A DNA stretch of 64,000 bases, taken from positions 1 through 64,000 of the forward strand of contig JANQID010000055.1 in assembly GCA_028282325.1 (NCBI GenBank), in the 5' to 3' direction. Made by a program: the position numbers and the translations under genes. Under the pieces are notes generated by a model. It worked only from the letters and a program-made list of their open reading frames with translations. It was not told the DNA's origin and made no database searches. How positions within the stretch are numbered: the stretch's first letter is position 1; every line of letters begins with the position of its first letter. The DNA is from Chloroflexaceae bacterium (GTDB lineage Bacteria > Chloroflexota > Chloroflexia > Chloroflexales > Chloroflexaceae). Positions 16,848-27,199 of this stretch are shown in pieces.

Positions 16848-18176
16848 TTACACCGAGAGGCGTCGCGGGCCAAACGCTGCGATCGGCGTTTGCAGCGCCT
16901 CGGCCAGCGGTTGTCCGCAACGTAGACGATAGGTCAGAATGCGCAACTCGGTTAAGCGATCAAGGATCGGTTCGGGGGTATGCCAGCCGCCAAAGCTTTG
17001 TGGGTCAACGAAAACCACCATCGCCCGTACACCGCGATAGAGCAGTTGTTGCAGCGCCGCCGGCCAGCGTTCGTCAAGCGACGCGGTGAGAATGATCAGG
17101 GTGCTGTTGCGGCTGAACCGCTGGCTTTCGGCCAGCAATGTCTCGGCCAGCGATTGAATGCCGTAGGCGCGCAATACCGCCAGCGCCTCGAGTATCTTGA
17201 ACAGTTGGCGCTCTTCGCGTTCGGCGGGAATGACCTCGTGATGCTGGCCCCAGGCGATCATCCCGACGACTCGGCTCTGATCCAACAACCGCCGTGCCAG
17301 TGATGCGGCCGCCATCACGATATATTCCTCGGTCGAGTCGGGAAGCAACAGAGCCGCTTGTTCGGCGGGCGCGGGGCGATCAAACCAGGGGAAACGGCGG
17401 CGGGCGTCGGTCAACGGCGCCCGTTGACCTGTCAGCGCGCGAACGTCCTTCACCATCGTGCGCTCTTGCAGATCGAGCACCAGGTAAATATCGGCGGCGG
17501 GATCGAGTTCGAACTCCTTGACCATCAAGCGCCCGGTGCGCGCGGTACTGCGCCAGTGGATGCGGTTGAAGCTGTCGCCGGGGACATAGTCGCGGATCGT
17601 CGCGACGTTGGGCGTGACATTGTACGCGCGGGTGCGAATCGCCTGACCGCCCGGCAATTCGGCATCGACGAGGGTAAACTCCGGCAGATCAACCGTCTGG
17701 GGATAGACGATGATCTCGTTGGTTTCGTGCAACGGGCGTTGCAAGCGAAAGATGCCGAGCGGATCGCTGCTGATCAGCCTAGCCGGGCCGAGAGTGAATT
17801 TGCCGCGCATCGTGCAGAGCGTGCGTATCGTCCAGCGGCTGTGCTGGCGTCTGGGAAGGTAGGCCACAAAGCCTGTGCCGTGTTGGGGCAGGCTGGAGAA
17901 GTCTTGCACCTCGACCCAGAGCTTAGCGATGAACCAGCGATTGAAGATCGTGATGCGTTCGCGGGCGTGTTCGCCGACGGCGGCACGCGGCGTGAAGGTT
18001 TCGCGTACGACATCAAGGCCGCGCAGGTTCAACCACGCCCACACGAAAGTTACGGGCAGCAACGCCAGCAGAATGTAAAACAGATGGAAGAACAGGCGGA
18101 TGCCGGTGCCCTGTGCCGCCAGAAAACAGATCAGACTGAGAATGAGAATGCCAAGCGGTCGTTGCACCGAATTCAC
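16848..18176 (-). CDS. DUF58-domain protein
   Basis: 442 residues. Two membrane helices at about 8-45 anchor a cytoplasmic part. The DUF58 signature YVPGDSFNRIHWRSTARTG at about residue 200 is followed by a von Willebrand A-like region (IYLVLDLQER) with weak MIDAS features. DUF58 proteins usually occur with a MoxR ATPase and a transglutaminase-like protein, which are thought to assemble or activate partners, but neither is next to this gene. It starts with GTG overlapping the hisS stop (GTGA), so the two are translationally coupled. Function otherwise unknown. Confidence 0.85.
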   Translation of the reverse strand: MNSVQRPLGILILSLICFLAAQGTGIRLFFHLFYILLALLPVTFVWAWLNLRGLDVVRETFTPRAAVGEHARERITIFNRWFIAKLWVEVQDFSSLPQHGTGFVAYLPRRQHSRWTIRTLCTMRGKFTLGPARLISSDPLGIFRLQRPLHETNEIIVYPQTVDLPEFTLVDAELPGGQAIRTRAYNVTPNVATIRDYVPGDSFNRIHWRSTARTGRLMVKEFELDPAADIYLVLDLQERTMVKDVRALTGQRAPLTDARRRFPWFDRPAPAEQAALLLPDSTEEYIVMAAASLARRLLDQSRVVGMIAWGQHHEVIPAEREERQLFKILEALAVLRAYGIQSLAETLLAESQRFSRNSTLIILTASLDERWPAALQQLLYRGVRAMVVFVDPQSFGGWHTPEPILDRLTELRILTYRLRCGQPLAEALQTPIAAFGPRRLSV

Positions 18177-19486
18177 GCCTCAATCGTATTCGCCAACGCA
18201 GCGGCGACTTCACTGCGGGGCACGGTGCGCTGTTCGCCGGTTGCCAGATCTTTCACCACCGCCTCGCCGCGCGCGAGTTCGTCCGGGCCGAGCACCAGCG
18301 CAAAGGGCACGCCTTTGCGGTCGGCCTCCTTGAACTGCTTGCCCAGGCCCTGATCCGACGCCAGCGCCGTGATAACATTGATTCCGGCGTCGCGCAATTC
18401 GCGGGCCAATTGCAGGCTGGCTGCGGTCTGGTCGGGGCTGAATATCGTCACGAACGCCCGTGCCGGATTGGCCAGGCGCGGACCGATGTTCAATTCTTCC
18501 ATCACGTCGTGCAGGCGATCGATGCCAAAAGCCAGCCCGACCGTCGGTATCGCCTGGCCAGAGAACAGCCCGATCAGATCGTCATAGCGCCCGCCGCCCA
18601 ACAACGAGCCCTGGGGCCAGTGCGATGTGATCGTCTCAAACACCGCGCCGGTGTAGTAGGATAGACCGCGCGCCAGGCGCGGCGTGACGCGATAGCGTGT
18701 GGTTGGAACGCCGATGTCTGCCAGGGCGGCGCTTATCGCGCGTAGGTTGTTCAACGCCGCCACGGCACGTTCGTCGTCGCCGAGCTGCTGTTCTAATTCG
18801 GCTAATACGTCGTGGGGAGAACCGTCCAGCAGAACTAGCTCCAGGATACGGTCTGCGGCGGCCTCGGACACGCTGCTCGCGATCAACTCAGCGCGTACAC
18901 CCTCCGCGCCGATCTTGTCGAGCTTGTCGATGGCTCGATACACTCCGCTCGCCGCTTCTTCGTCCAGACCGCTCACGCGCGCGATTCCGCCGATGATCTG
19001 GCGGTGGTTCAACAGGGTGACAAACTCTGGGAAACCTAGCGCCTTCAGGCTTTCGGTCAACACCGCGATGATTTCGGCGTCGGCCAGGGGCGAAGCACTG
19101 CCGACAATGTCCACGTCGGCTTGCCAGAACTCGCGATACCGTCCGCGCGCCGGACGTTCGCCGCGATAGCTGGGCCCGATGGCGTAACGTCGCCAGGGCA
19201 ACGCGATCTGTCCGCTGTATTGCGCCACTACTCGCGCCAGCGGCACGGTCTGGTCATAGCGCAGCGCCAGCTTGCGTCCGCCGTGATCCTCGAAGCGGTA
19301 GATCAGCTTCTCCTCGTCGCCCAGCTTGCCTTCCAGTGTCTCGGCATATTCAACCACCGGCGTTGTGAGCGGCTCAAAGCCGTGGCGCTCGAAGATGCGC
19401 ATCAGGGTTGTGATGATGTGCTGGCGCAGGAGCATCGCCTGCGACATCTGATCGCGCATGCCTTTAACATTTTGCGGTTTTGGCAT
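18173..19486 (-). CDS. hisS: Histidyl-tRNA synthetase
   Basis: A 437-residue class II aminoacyl-tRNA synthetase. Motif 1 lies near residues 35-75. Motif 2 is around RYAIGPSYRGERPARGRYREF with the family arginine. The histidine-specific region ARGLSYYTGAVFE and motif 3 (LLGGGRYDDLIGLF and VGLAFGIDRL) are complete. The C-terminal anticodon-binding domain follows from about 335. Length is normal. It is the last but one gene of a minus-strand run and overlaps the DUF58 gene by four bases; the upstream binding-protein gene ends 61 bases before its start. No T-box or other leader was seen. Confidence 0.95.
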   Translation of the reverse strand: MPKPQNVKGMRDQMSQAMLLRQHIITTLMRIFERHGFEPLTTPVVEYAETLEGKLGDEEKLIYRFEDHGGRKLALRYDQTVPLARVVAQYSGQIALPWRRYAIGPSYRGERPARGRYREFWQADVDIVGSASPLADAEIIAVLTESLKALGFPEFVTLLNHRQIIGGIARVSGLDEEAASGVYRAIDKLDKIGAEGVRAELIASSVSEAAADRILELVLLDGSPHDVLAELEQQLGDDERAVAALNNLRAISAALADIGVPTTRYRVTPRLARGLSYYTGAVFETITSHWPQGSLLGGGRYDDLIGLFSGQAIPTVGLAFGIDRLHDVMEELNIGPRLANPARAFVTIFSPDQTAASLQLARELRDAGINVITALASDQGLGKQFKEADRKGVPFALVLGPDELARGEAVVKDLATGEQRTVPRSEVAAALANTIEA

Positions 19487-19547
19487 AGTGTTGTCAGTAT
19501 TTGGTATCAGCGAGAAATAATGCTACAGATCCCGATTCGACATCGGA

Positions 19548-21212
19548 TTATTGTAACAGCTCAACCGTTGAGAGATCCAGAATGCCCATCGGGGTGATTT
19601 CCAGACCGGTGACGTAAGGCTGGACAAGCGTATGCTCGATGTCGTGATAGAGCGGTATGATCGGCGCGTCGGCGAGAATCTGCTGCTCGGCTTGGTGATA
19701 AAGCTTCCAGCGACGCGCTTCGTCGGTCTCGACGGCTGCTTCATCGAGCAACGCATCAACGTCGGGACTGGCGTAGGCGGTGTGATTCTCGCCGCTGCCG
19801 CCCCGGAAAAGCAAGTCGAGGAAATTCTCCGGATCGGGATAGTCGGCGACCCAACCGGTTCCAAAGAGGGCGATCTGTTTCTGGTTCAAAGCATTCAGAT
19901 ATTCGCCGAAACGTTCGTATGAACGGACTTCGATGTCGATGCCTAGTTCGTCTTGCACAACATCACGCAATGTCCCTGCCCAACTGCCATAGGCGACGAT
20001 GCGCGGCAGGTTGTCGGCGCTGCCATATGTGGACTCCGCCAGAAGCTGCCGAACTCGTTCCACATCGACCTGCGATTCGGGCAGGCGCGGATTGTAGCCA
20101 GGCATACCCGGGGGCAGAATCCCGCGCGCTGCGTGGGCAGCGCCGCGTAGCGTGACTTCGGCGATCCGCTGGCGATCGAGCAGCAAAGTGAACGCTTCAC
20201 GCACCTTTGGATCATCGAAGGGCGGCAGGGCGATGTTCATCCCAATGTAGAACAGCGAGAGCTGCGGCACGCTGACCAGTTGCTGCGAGAGCGGGTTGTT
20301 CTCGTCTTGAACGCGTGCCAGGGCATATGCTGGCACGCTGGTGACATCGATCTCGCCTTCCTCATAGAGGAGCAGCGGGTTGCTGGCTGCGGCGCCCATC
20401 AGGAACGTCACGCGGTCGAGCCGCGCCAGATCGCGATAGAAATTGACATTGCGCCGGATAACCAGCAATTCGTCGTGATCCCAACGCTCGATCTCGAAAG
20501 GGCCGCTTCCATTAGGCCGGTCGATCCAGCCGCCTGGGTTGGCTTCGATGGTGCGCTGATCAACCACGAATGACGTTGAATGCGCCAGCTTCGACAGGAA
20601 GTAGCTCTTGGGCTTGTCAATCGTAAGTGCAATCGTGCGATCATCGATTACGTCGATGCCGCTGATGTTGGCAGCATTGCCGGCCAATTTCTCGCTCACG
20701 CCGACAATGTCGATGAGATAAGTCTGTGCGGGTAAGAAGCGCGCCAGGTTGGGATCGGCGGCGCGTTCCAGCGAATACCGCACGTCTTCGCTCGTTATCG
20801 GCGTTCCATCGGCGAAGCGTGCATTGTCGCGCAGGAAAAACGTATAGGCTCGCCCATCGTCTGATATTTCCCAGCGCTCGGCGAGGTCGGGCTGGATGGT
20901 AAGTTGGTTATCCAGACGTACCAGACCGCTGAACAACTGGCGCACGACAAATGAACTAGTGGTGTCACCGACCAGAGCCGGATCAAGCGTGTTGGGATCG
21001 TGCGCGCCAAGCGTCATGATCAAATTGCCGCGAGGCAGCGGTTGGGCTATTGCTCCTGCCGGACGCTGGGGAAGAGCGGCGGGTGTTGGCGGTTGCGGCG
21101 GCGGCGGTTGCGAAACGCCGCAGCTTATGAGCAACGCTGCGAGTATGAATATAACGAACAGTGCAAACCGTCGCGCGAAATATTCCCGTGAAGCGTGAAA
21201 AAGAGTTTTCAT
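19548..21212 (-). CDS. Oligopeptide-type ABC substrate-binding lipoprotein
   Basis: A 554-residue SBP_bac_5 family protein. A hydrophobic signal ends in the lipobox-like ALLISC at about residues 26-31, followed by a proline-rich linker, so it is probably a lipoprotein on the outer face of the membrane. The family core is visible: [43 protein letters not shown] and, near the end, a [19 protein letters not shown] segment. The substrate is probably a peptide or another small solute. No dipeptide permease genes are adjacent. Its start overlaps the rlmN stop by four bases (ATGA), so it is translated from the rlmN message. Confidence 0.9.
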   Translation of the reverse strand: MKTLFHASREYFARRFALFVIFILAALLISCGVSQPPPPQPPTPAALPQRPAGAIAQPLPRGNLIMTLGAHDPNTLDPALVGDTTSSFVVRQLFSGLVRLDNQLTIQPDLAERWEISDDGRAYTFFLRDNARFADGTPITSEDVRYSLERAADPNLARFLPAQTYLIDIVGVSEKLAGNAANISGIDVIDDRTIALTIDKPKSYFLSKLAHSTSFVVDQRTIEANPGGWIDRPNGSGPFEIERWDHDELLVIRRNVNFYRDLARLDRVTFLMGAAASNPLLLYEEGEIDVTSVPAYALARVQDENNPLSQQLVSVPQLSLFYIGMNIALPPFDDPKVREAFTLLLDRQRIAEVTLRGAAHAARGILPPGMPGYNPRLPESQVDVERVRQLLAESTYGSADNLPRIVAYGSWAGTLRDVVQDELGIDIEVRSYERFGEYLNALNQKQIALFGTGWVADYPDPENFLDLLFRGGSGENHTAYASPDVDALLDEAAVETDEARRWKLYHQAEQQILADAPIIPLYHDIEHTLVQPYVTGLEITPMGILDLSTVELLQ

Positions 21213-22294
21213 CGTGGGTTTGCGAGATTCAATGTGTTATTCTGTCCGGCCAGTTGACCGCACGCGGCGGCGATCTCGATGCCCCGTTCGACGCGCACAG
21301 TGCAGGGAACGCCCTGATCCAGCAGCACCTGTTGGAAAGCCAGCACGCGCCGGTGACTCGATCGATCCAAGGGCGCGCCCGGTATCGGATTCCAGGGGAT
21401 CAAATTGACGTGACACAGCAACGGGTCGTCGCCGCGCAGCAAACGCGCTAGTTCCATCGCCTGGGCGGGACTGTCGTTACGTCCTTGCAGGAGCACATAT
21501 TCGAACGAGACCCGCCGGTTGGTGCTGGCGATGTATGCGCGCGTCGCATCGAGCAGGTCGGCGATCAGATAGCGCTGATTGATCGGCATCAGCGCGCTGC
21601 GCAACGCGTCGTCGGCGGCGTGGAGCGAGATCGCCAGATTGATCGGCAATTGTTCTCCTGCCAGGCGGTGAATCCCCGGTACAAGGCCTACCGTCGAAAC
21701 GGTCATACTGCGTGCGCCGAGGTTAAATCCTTGTGGGTCGTGCAGGCGTTCAACCGCCGCCCACCAGCGATCATAGTTGGCGAATGGCTCGCCCATCCCC
21801 ATAAAGACGACATTGGTGACGCGGTTGAGGGCGCTGTCGATACGGCTTGCCTCGCGTGAAGCCCATACCGCCTGCTCAACAATCTCGCCGCTGCTCAGAT
21901 TGCGCATCAAGCCGAGCTGCCCGGTGGCGCAGAAGACGCAGCCCATACTACACCCGGCTTGCGTTGACACGCAGACCGTGGCGCGGTCAGGATACGCCAT
22001 CAAAACAGTTTCAACGATTGCGCCGTCGGCCAACGCAAACAACGCCTTGACAGTCTGACCGTTATCTGAACGCTGCGTGTGCATCAGGCGGAGCTGATGC
22101 AGCGACGTTTCAGCGGATAGGCGCTGACGCAGTGCGAGCGGCAGGTCAGTCATTGCGTCAGGATCATCGCTGAGCTTGACATACATCTGGCGATACAGTT
22201 GCCGCGCGCGAAACGCGGGCTGCCCCCAGGCGCGCATCAGGGCTTCCAGATCGGTCAGGTTGGAATCGTACAGGTTATGGGTGGCGGCGCTCAT
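21209..22294 (-). CDS. rlmN: 23S rRNA (adenine-2503-C2) methyltransferase
   Basis: A 361-residue radical-SAM enzyme that methylates A2503 of 23S rRNA, and A37 of some tRNAs in some bacteria. The radical-SAM cysteines are Cys115, Cys119 and Cys122 in [14 protein letters not shown]. The family also needs a C-terminal cysteine, present in [11 protein letters not shown], and the conserved [10 protein letters not shown] motif. Length is typical. A TGGTATAAT box ends only eight bases before the ATG, suggesting a leaderless or nearly leaderless transcript. The gene overlaps the downstream binding-protein gene and lies 29 bases after the ABC-2 permease gene. Confidence 0.95.
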   Translation of the reverse strand: MSAATHNLYDSNLTDLEALMRAWGQPAFRARQLYRQMYVKLSDDPDAMTDLPLALRQRLSAETSLHQLRLMHTQRSDNGQTVKALFALADGAIVETVLMAYPDRATVCVSTQAGCSMGCVFCATGQLGLMRNLSSGEIVEQAVWASREASRIDSALNRVTNVVFMGMGEPFANYDRWWAAVERLHDPQGFNLGARSMTVSTVGLVPGIHRLAGEQLPINLAISLHAADDALRSALMPINQRYLIADLLDATRAYIASTNRRVSFEYVLLQGRNDSPAQAMELARLLRGDDPLLCHVNLIPWNPIPGAPLDRSSHRRVLAFQQVLLDQGVPCTVRVERGIEIAAACGQLAGQNNTLNLANPR

Positions 22295-22302
22295 TGCCTT
22301 GC

Positions 22303-22311
22303 ATTATACCA
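22303..22311 (-). promoter_or_regulatory. Extended -10 box directly upstream of rlmN
   Basis: The minus strand reads TGG followed by TATAAT, an extended -10 element. Its last base is eight bases from the rlmN ATG. No convincing -35 hexamer was seen at 17 bases. Confidence 0.5.
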
Positions 22312-22323
22312 TGCGCCTTCTGG

Positions 22324-23352
22324 TCAGAGCATGGTTGGGGGAGCCACAAACCACCAGTTCCGCGTGAACCAGATTGTGGCGACCAGTGCGGCGAAGGCGA
22401 TGCCAAAGCCGAGATCGCTCCAGCGAAGGCGCCAGCGACTACGAGGCAGCGCCAGGTGCGTGCTGAGCCAGTAGAGGATAAGCGTCAGCAGGGGGTAAAA
22501 GAGCAAAGTGGCGCGGTAGATCGGCAGCACGATCGGGCCGTTCTGACCGTAATAGATCACGCCGGGCGAGAGGGCGAAGAATAGCGGCACGCTGCTGTAG
22601 AAATCGCTGCTGTACCCGAAAAACGGTCCCATGAAATCGCCCGGCGCCAGTGTGACAATTGAGAAGAGGGCGCTGAACGGGTTCAAATAGAGGACCTGGG
22701 GCGGCGCTTGCTGGCCAAGGATAAAGCTGAACTGTCCCCACAGGCTGCCGATCGCCGCCGTGCTGGCAATCAACGTCACGATCAGCGCATAGCTAAGGAT
22801 CGTCGCGCGCGACGTTCGCCGCGATAGCGATGATGCGAACAGCCCAACCGCGCCGTAGGTAATGGCTGTTACCGTCAGCAAAGCCACCGTTTTGACGATG
22901 GCGAGGGGAGCGACGCCGCCAAACAGTAACACTGCGCTGAAGACAGGTATCGAAGCGAAGATCAACAGGAAGAGATAACTCAGCGTTGAAAACAGCTTGC
23001 CCCACAAAAAGCTGGAGGGCCGCAGCGGCGTGGCGATCAACATTTCGTAGGTGAGCCGCTCGCGCTCGCTGCTGATCGCGCCGCTGGCCATCGCCGGAGC
23101 GATAAATACGATTAGCAGCAGCTCGCACATCGCTAGACCGCTAAACAGCGCCTGTCCAACCTGCGCACTAATCACGGTGACGCCAAACTGCGCTTGGCGC
23201 AGCATCAATTCGAAGATGCCATATCCCACACCGATTAGCGCGATCAGGAACAGCGTCAAAGTGGCGTATGGCCGCATACCGCGCATACGGATGCGCATTT
23301 CGCGCACGATGATCGGATTCAATTGGAGCGATGGCATATGTATGCGCTTCAT
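22324..23352 (-). CDS. ABC-2 type permease subunit
   Basis: A 342-residue polytopic protein with about six membrane helices. The pattern is typical of ABC-2 exporters: a short cytoplasmic N-terminus containing NPIIVREMRIRMRGMRPYA, then a first helix at about 30-50, and a conserved SSERERLTYEMLIATPLRPS loop near residue 115 of the kind that contacts the ATPase. The gene lies 22 bases after the ATPase gene and belongs to a three-gene cassette with it and the 844-residue protein. Substrate unknown. Confidence 0.88.
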   Translation of the reverse strand: MKRIHMPSLQLNPIIVREMRIRMRGMRPYATLTLFLIALIGVGYGIFELMLRQAQFGVTVISAQVGQALFSGLAMCELLLIVFIAPAMASGAISSERERLTYEMLIATPLRPSSFLWGKLFSTLSYLFLLIFASIPVFSAVLLFGGVAPLAIVKTVALLTVTAITYGAVGLFASSLSRRTSRATILSYALIVTLIASTAAIGSLWGQFSFILGQQAPPQVLYLNPFSALFSIVTLAPGDFMGPFFGYSSDFYSSVPLFFALSPGVIYYGQNGPIVLPIYRATLLFYPLLTLILYWLSTHLALPRSRWRLRWSDLGFGIAFAALVATIWFTRNWWFVAPPTML

Positions 23353-23374
23353 CGGTTTGGCATTGCGTCTGGTT

Positions 23375-24331
23375 TTACCTGTCGGTCAGGCGTAGGAATA
23401 ATGCTTCCAGATCCTCGGCATAGGCATGGAAATCGCCGATGGCACATCCCTGATCGATCAGATAAGTGAGGAGCGCAGCTTGCTGTTCAAGGCTGATGTT
23501 TTCCAGCCTGACCGTAAGGCTGTGGGGATCCTCTTCGTCGATTTGTGCATCCAGCACGGTTGGGAAAGCATCGTTCGGCGGGAGATGGCGTAACGTTTCG
23601 GCAACCATCTCGGCGTTGCGCGGCACGCGAATGTGGAGCACATGCGCGGCTTGCAATTGACGCCGCACCGTGTTCACCGATCCGCTTACCACCATCTGCC
23701 CCTGATCAATGATGCCAATCTCGTTACATACCTCGGCCAGCTCGCTGAGAATGTGTGAACTCAGCAAGATGGTTTTGCCCATCTCGCGAAGCGTTTTCAG
23801 CAACTCGCGCAGTTCGACGCGAGCCCGTGGATCAAGACCGCTGGCGGGTTCGTCGAGCAGCAGGATCGGCGGATCATGAACCAGCGTGTGTGCCAGACAC
23901 AGACGCTGTTGCATACCCCGCGAAAGATTCTGCACGAACGTGTTGCGCTTGTGCGTCAGGTCAACCAGTTCGAGGAGTTGACTCACCATAGTGCGCCGAC
24001 GACCGCCGTCGATACCGTAGCAACGAGCGAAAAAATCCAGATATTCCCACACGCGCAGGTCATCGTAGACGCCGAAAAAGTCGGGCATGTATCCGACCAG
24101 ACGTTGGGCCTCGATGCCGCTGGCCGACAATGGCTCGCCCATCAGTTGGATTGTACCGTCGGTTGGTTCCAGCAGCCCTGCCATCAGTCGCAACGTAGTG
24201 GTTTTTCCTGCACCGTTCGGGCCGATAAAGCCGTAGATGCTGCCAGCTTTTACCGCCAGATTTAGATGATCAAGCGCCGTTGTTTTGCCATAGCGGTGAA
24301 CAAGATTGATCGTTTCGATCGCGTAGTTCAT
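23375..24331 (-). CDS. ABC transporter ATP-binding protein
   Basis: 318 residues. Walker A is GPNGAGKTTTLR at about 38-49, the signature is LSRGMQQRL (a variant of LSGGQ), Walker B is ILLLDEPASGLDP, and the switch histidine is in LLSSHILSEL. A C-terminal extension of about 90 residues resembles the regulatory domain of CcmA/NatA-type exporters (ABC-2 partners). It powers the adjacent permease. The gene lies 23 bases after the large membrane-anchored protein and 22 bases before the permease gene. Confidence 0.92.
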   Translation of the reverse strand: MNYAIETINLVHRYGKTTALDHLNLAVKAGSIYGFIGPNGAGKTTTLRLMAGLLEPTDGTIQLMGEPLSASGIEAQRLVGYMPDFFGVYDDLRVWEYLDFFARCYGIDGGRRRTMVSQLLELVDLTHKRNTFVQNLSRGMQQRLCLAHTLVHDPPILLLDEPASGLDPRARVELRELLKTLREMGKTILLSSHILSELAEVCNEIGIIDQGQMVVSGSVNTVRRQLQAAHVLHIRVPRNAEMVAETLRHLPPNDAFPTVLDAQIDEEDPHSLTVRLENISLEQQAALLTYLIDQGCAIGDFHAYAEDLEALFLRLTDR

Positions 24332-24354
24332 AGGTTAATTTGACATAACGCAAC

Positions 24355-26889
24355 CTAAAATTGCGTACCTTGCAGCGATGCATCAATGTAGATGCACCCT
24401 GTACTCATTTGCGCGTTGGCCTGACTATCGATGCGAATACGAATCTTCCCGTCGCTGCTCAGAAAGCGCCCCGGGCGTTTAATCGGCAACGGCTCGCCTT
24501 CGACCGGTTGCCATACCCACTCGCCGGTCGTCCAGTCAAACAGTTCGATGCTGATCGCGCCTGGCCAGGGACCCTCGGCGGTTGCAAACAGCGTCAGATC
24601 ATCAGGCTGCAATCCCAAGAGATCGCGCGGCAGGCGTAACATGCTTTCAACTGGCTGATCAAACAATTGCACGCCGATTCCCTGACTGCTAGAGCAAACT
24701 TGATTGGCTTGAGCATTGAATTGTTCGAGCCATCCGCGCTCCAGAACGATACGCTCATTCGCTGCTTGCAGTCGGGGTTGGGCGATGATCAACGTGTGAT
24801 GCTGATGATCGATGCGCTGATCCGGAATGCTGACATCAAGCAACGGTTGTTGTTGCCAGGCGAGCAATAGCGGTTGAGCAGCGCGGAGCGCCGGCCCATA
24901 GGGCGGATAGAGTACGTCAAGCAGCCGAGTGCGAAATTGCAATTCTGGCGAGAGGGGTGTGCCGTCGGGTTGGTTCGCTCGATCAACCGCCTCGTGGTAA
25001 ATCATATACCCTAGGGGCATAATCTCGCCAAATGGACCGCCAAAGCTTGTGGCATCCTCGCGTACGAGATCGGCGTTGCGGTGTTCGCCAGGCGCCATAT
25101 CGCCGAGACGGGCAATGCGATTGCCCTGTATCAGGGTGACATCGTACAACATCTGACCGCTTGTGTTCACAACCTCGCCGCTGATACTCTGATCATCCAG
25201 CACAACCTGGGCGTCAACAGCGCGATACGATTGAATCTCGTCGGCAAGAATAGCCCGCATTGACCATTGTGCGATGTCCAGGTTGCTCACCTGGGCGCTC
25301 CCGGACGCCAACGTTTCTTGCGTGAATACGCCCCCCTGGTTCGTATTAATGTCCCAGGGTCCTTGCAAGGAGATAGGACGGGTTAGAGCCGATGTGTCAC
25401 GCGTGTTATCCAGATTGAGCAGATAGCTGCTCGGTTTGGGCGACAATACGCCGATAAACGAGCGCACTCGCGACAGCGTGGTTGGGTCGTTGCCCGAGTC
25501 AAGCTGCTCGACCAGCGTAATCTGATTCAAGACGACATCGCCGCCGCGTTGCGCATAACCGATAGCATACGTTCCTACCGCAAACAGCACCGTCAACGCA
25601 GGCACAACAATCCAGCCTAGCGCTTGCCGATCAAGGGATCGCAGGGTGACATATGTCACCGGACCGACGAGAACGATATAGAGCAGCAATAAGACGCTCA
25701 GAGTTAACAACGAGGGCAATTCGAGCGCGGGTATGTTCACGAGCGCCGAAGCGACATTGCTCTCATTGAATGCATCCAGCGTCAGATCAGTGGGCGCAAA
25801 ACCTGCGGCCAGCGGTTGCCGCGGGCGTAATATATCGCTCCAGAAACTCTGGGTATCACGTAAGCCGGAGAGTGTCGCTTCAGCGAGAGACGCGGCGAAG
25901 AAGGTCACTGCGCCGTTGCCAATCGTCTGTTCAATGAGAAGCGCTTGTTCGGCGGGTTGATTCAGGGCAGGGTTGGAAAGCGCATAAGGCTGCAGGGATT
26001 CAGCGCTGCTAATGACTTCGTACTGGGCAATTGCGAGCATTGCCTGCGAGTTGACCGACGTGCTAAACAGATCAGCGGCTGGTTCCTGCCGCGTTCCGTG
26101 TACACGGATGATCTGCAACGCATTGGGCAAACCCGCGACCGTGCGGTTGGCGCCTGTACCGCCGCTGATAATCAACTGGCCTCCGCGTGCAACCCATTCG
26201 TGCAACGCTGAACGTTGATTATCGCTCAGCTCGAGCGTTGGAACATCGTGCAGCACAATAGCATCGAACATGTTCAATCCCGCTGCACGATCGGGCAGCT
26301 GCGACAATTCGACCGGGACGTATGCTAATTGTGTATTGTTGCGCAATTCGTCCGGGAATAGCAGGCGTTGTTCAGCGCCGGACAATCCCGCTACCATATA
26401 ATCGCTGGCGGGGTGCGGCTCAACCGTTATCGATTGCTGTACAATCGACGCATCGTCGCGCATAAGGTCAACAGTAAGACGGTGCGTAAAAGAGGTTATG
26501 AAGACATACACTGTTACGGTCTTGCGCGCTCCGCCTGGCAGATCGATCAGAGATGCGAAAGCGGTGCTTGATTGGTTGACCCTGACCTGAATTGTAGCGG
26601 ATGTATCTGCGCCGTCGTTTTGCACCGTGATCTGCACCGGTGTCCAACTGCCGATGCGATAGACTCCATCATAGGACGCTTCAGCTTCTAAAGAGAGTCT
26701 GTCGTCAGGTAGATTATCCTGGTCAGAGCGAGAAGGAGCTGCGGTGAACCGTTCCATTGCCGGACTCGGCGCTGCACTGACTAAACTCGGCAACAGCAGC
26801 AAGCCTGCCAGGAGGATGCATAATCCGCGGCGCGCATGATGCAAATATGAGGAAATACCTAACACCCCTGACCTCTTAATAATAAACAA
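24355..26889 (-). CDS. Large membrane-anchored extracytoplasmic protein of the ABC cassette
   Basis: 844 residues. A signal peptide or first helix lies at about 22-40 (GLCILLAGLLLLPSLVSA). An extracytoplasmic part to about 385 contains a beta-rich domain and a GATase-like segment (LVARGGQLIISGGTG-type spacing around residue 230). Two helices follow at about 390-445, then a second extracytoplasmic region of about 400 residues. I recall similar proteins next to ABC-2 exporters in Chloroflexota and Firmicutes, but I know no assigned function. It heads the operon with the ATPase and permease and is presumably their extracytoplasmic partner. Confidence 0.7.
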   Translation of the reverse strand: MFIIKRSGVLGISSYLHHARRGLCILLAGLLLLPSLVSAAPSPAMERFTAAPSRSDQDNLPDDRLSLEAEASYDGVYRIGSWTPVQITVQNDGADTSATIQVRVNQSSTAFASLIDLPGGARKTVTVYVFITSFTHRLTVDLMRDDASIVQQSITVEPHPASDYMVAGLSGAEQRLLFPDELRNNTQLAYVPVELSQLPDRAAGLNMFDAIVLHDVPTLELSDNQRSALHEWVARGGQLIISGGTGANRTVAGLPNALQIIRVHGTRQEPAADLFSTSVNSQAMLAIAQYEVISSAESLQPYALSNPALNQPAEQALLIEQTIGNGAVTFFAASLAEATLSGLRDTQSFWSDILRPRQPLAAGFAPTDLTLDAFNESNVASALVNIPALELPSLLTLSVLLLLYIVLVGPVTYVTLRSLDRQALGWIVVPALTVLFAVGTYAIGYAQRGGDVVLNQITLVEQLDSGNDPTTLSRVRSFIGVLSPKPSSYLLNLDNTRDTSALTRPISLQGPWDINTNQGGVFTQETLASGSAQVSNLDIAQWSMRAILADEIQSYRAVDAQVVLDDQSISGEVVNTSGQMLYDVTLIQGNRIARLGDMAPGEHRNADLVREDATSFGGPFGEIMPLGYMIYHEAVDRANQPDGTPLSPELQFRTRLLDVLYPPYGPALRAAQPLLLAWQQQPLLDVSIPDQRIDHQHHTLIIAQPRLQAANERIVLERGWLEQFNAQANQVCSSSQGIGVQLFDQPVESMLRLPRDLLGLQPDDLTLFATAEGPWPGAISIELFDWTTGEWVWQPVEGEPLPIKRPGRFLSSDGKIRIRIDSQANAQMSTGCIYIDASLQGTQF

Positions 26890-27199
26890 TCATCGACATA
26901 TGCGTCTGGTTACACAAAGACGCTTGGTTTTAATCTGACATTGAGACGATTCGTTGCAGATGAAAGTTTCCTGCTTACTTGTAAAGTGTACTGTTGTTAG
27001 ATAACGAGGCTGAATGATAGAGAAGTGACAGAAGTATGATAACACGCAAAAGACTTGTCATCAGGGGTTTGTTGCGTCTTGTAAAAAATATATGTCGTGT
27101 CAACAACCAGTGATTTTCTAGGAGATCGACTCAGAGGTTGTCAACACGACATAATAATTTACGCGTTATACCTATGCGATGGGCGGTTGTATGAGTATT
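26890..27199. other. AT-rich intergenic region with inverted repeat
   Basis: No gene. It should contain the promoter of the ABC cassette on the minus strand. The imperfect inverted repeat at 27091-27153 is the only structure seen. Confidence 0.4.
27091..27153. repeat. Imperfect inverted repeat
   Basis: Arms at 27091-27108 and 27136-27153 match at 16 of 18 positions and are separated by 27 bases. The loop has no run of T residues next to it. It may be an operator, a recombination remnant or a processing hairpin. Confidence 0.5.
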
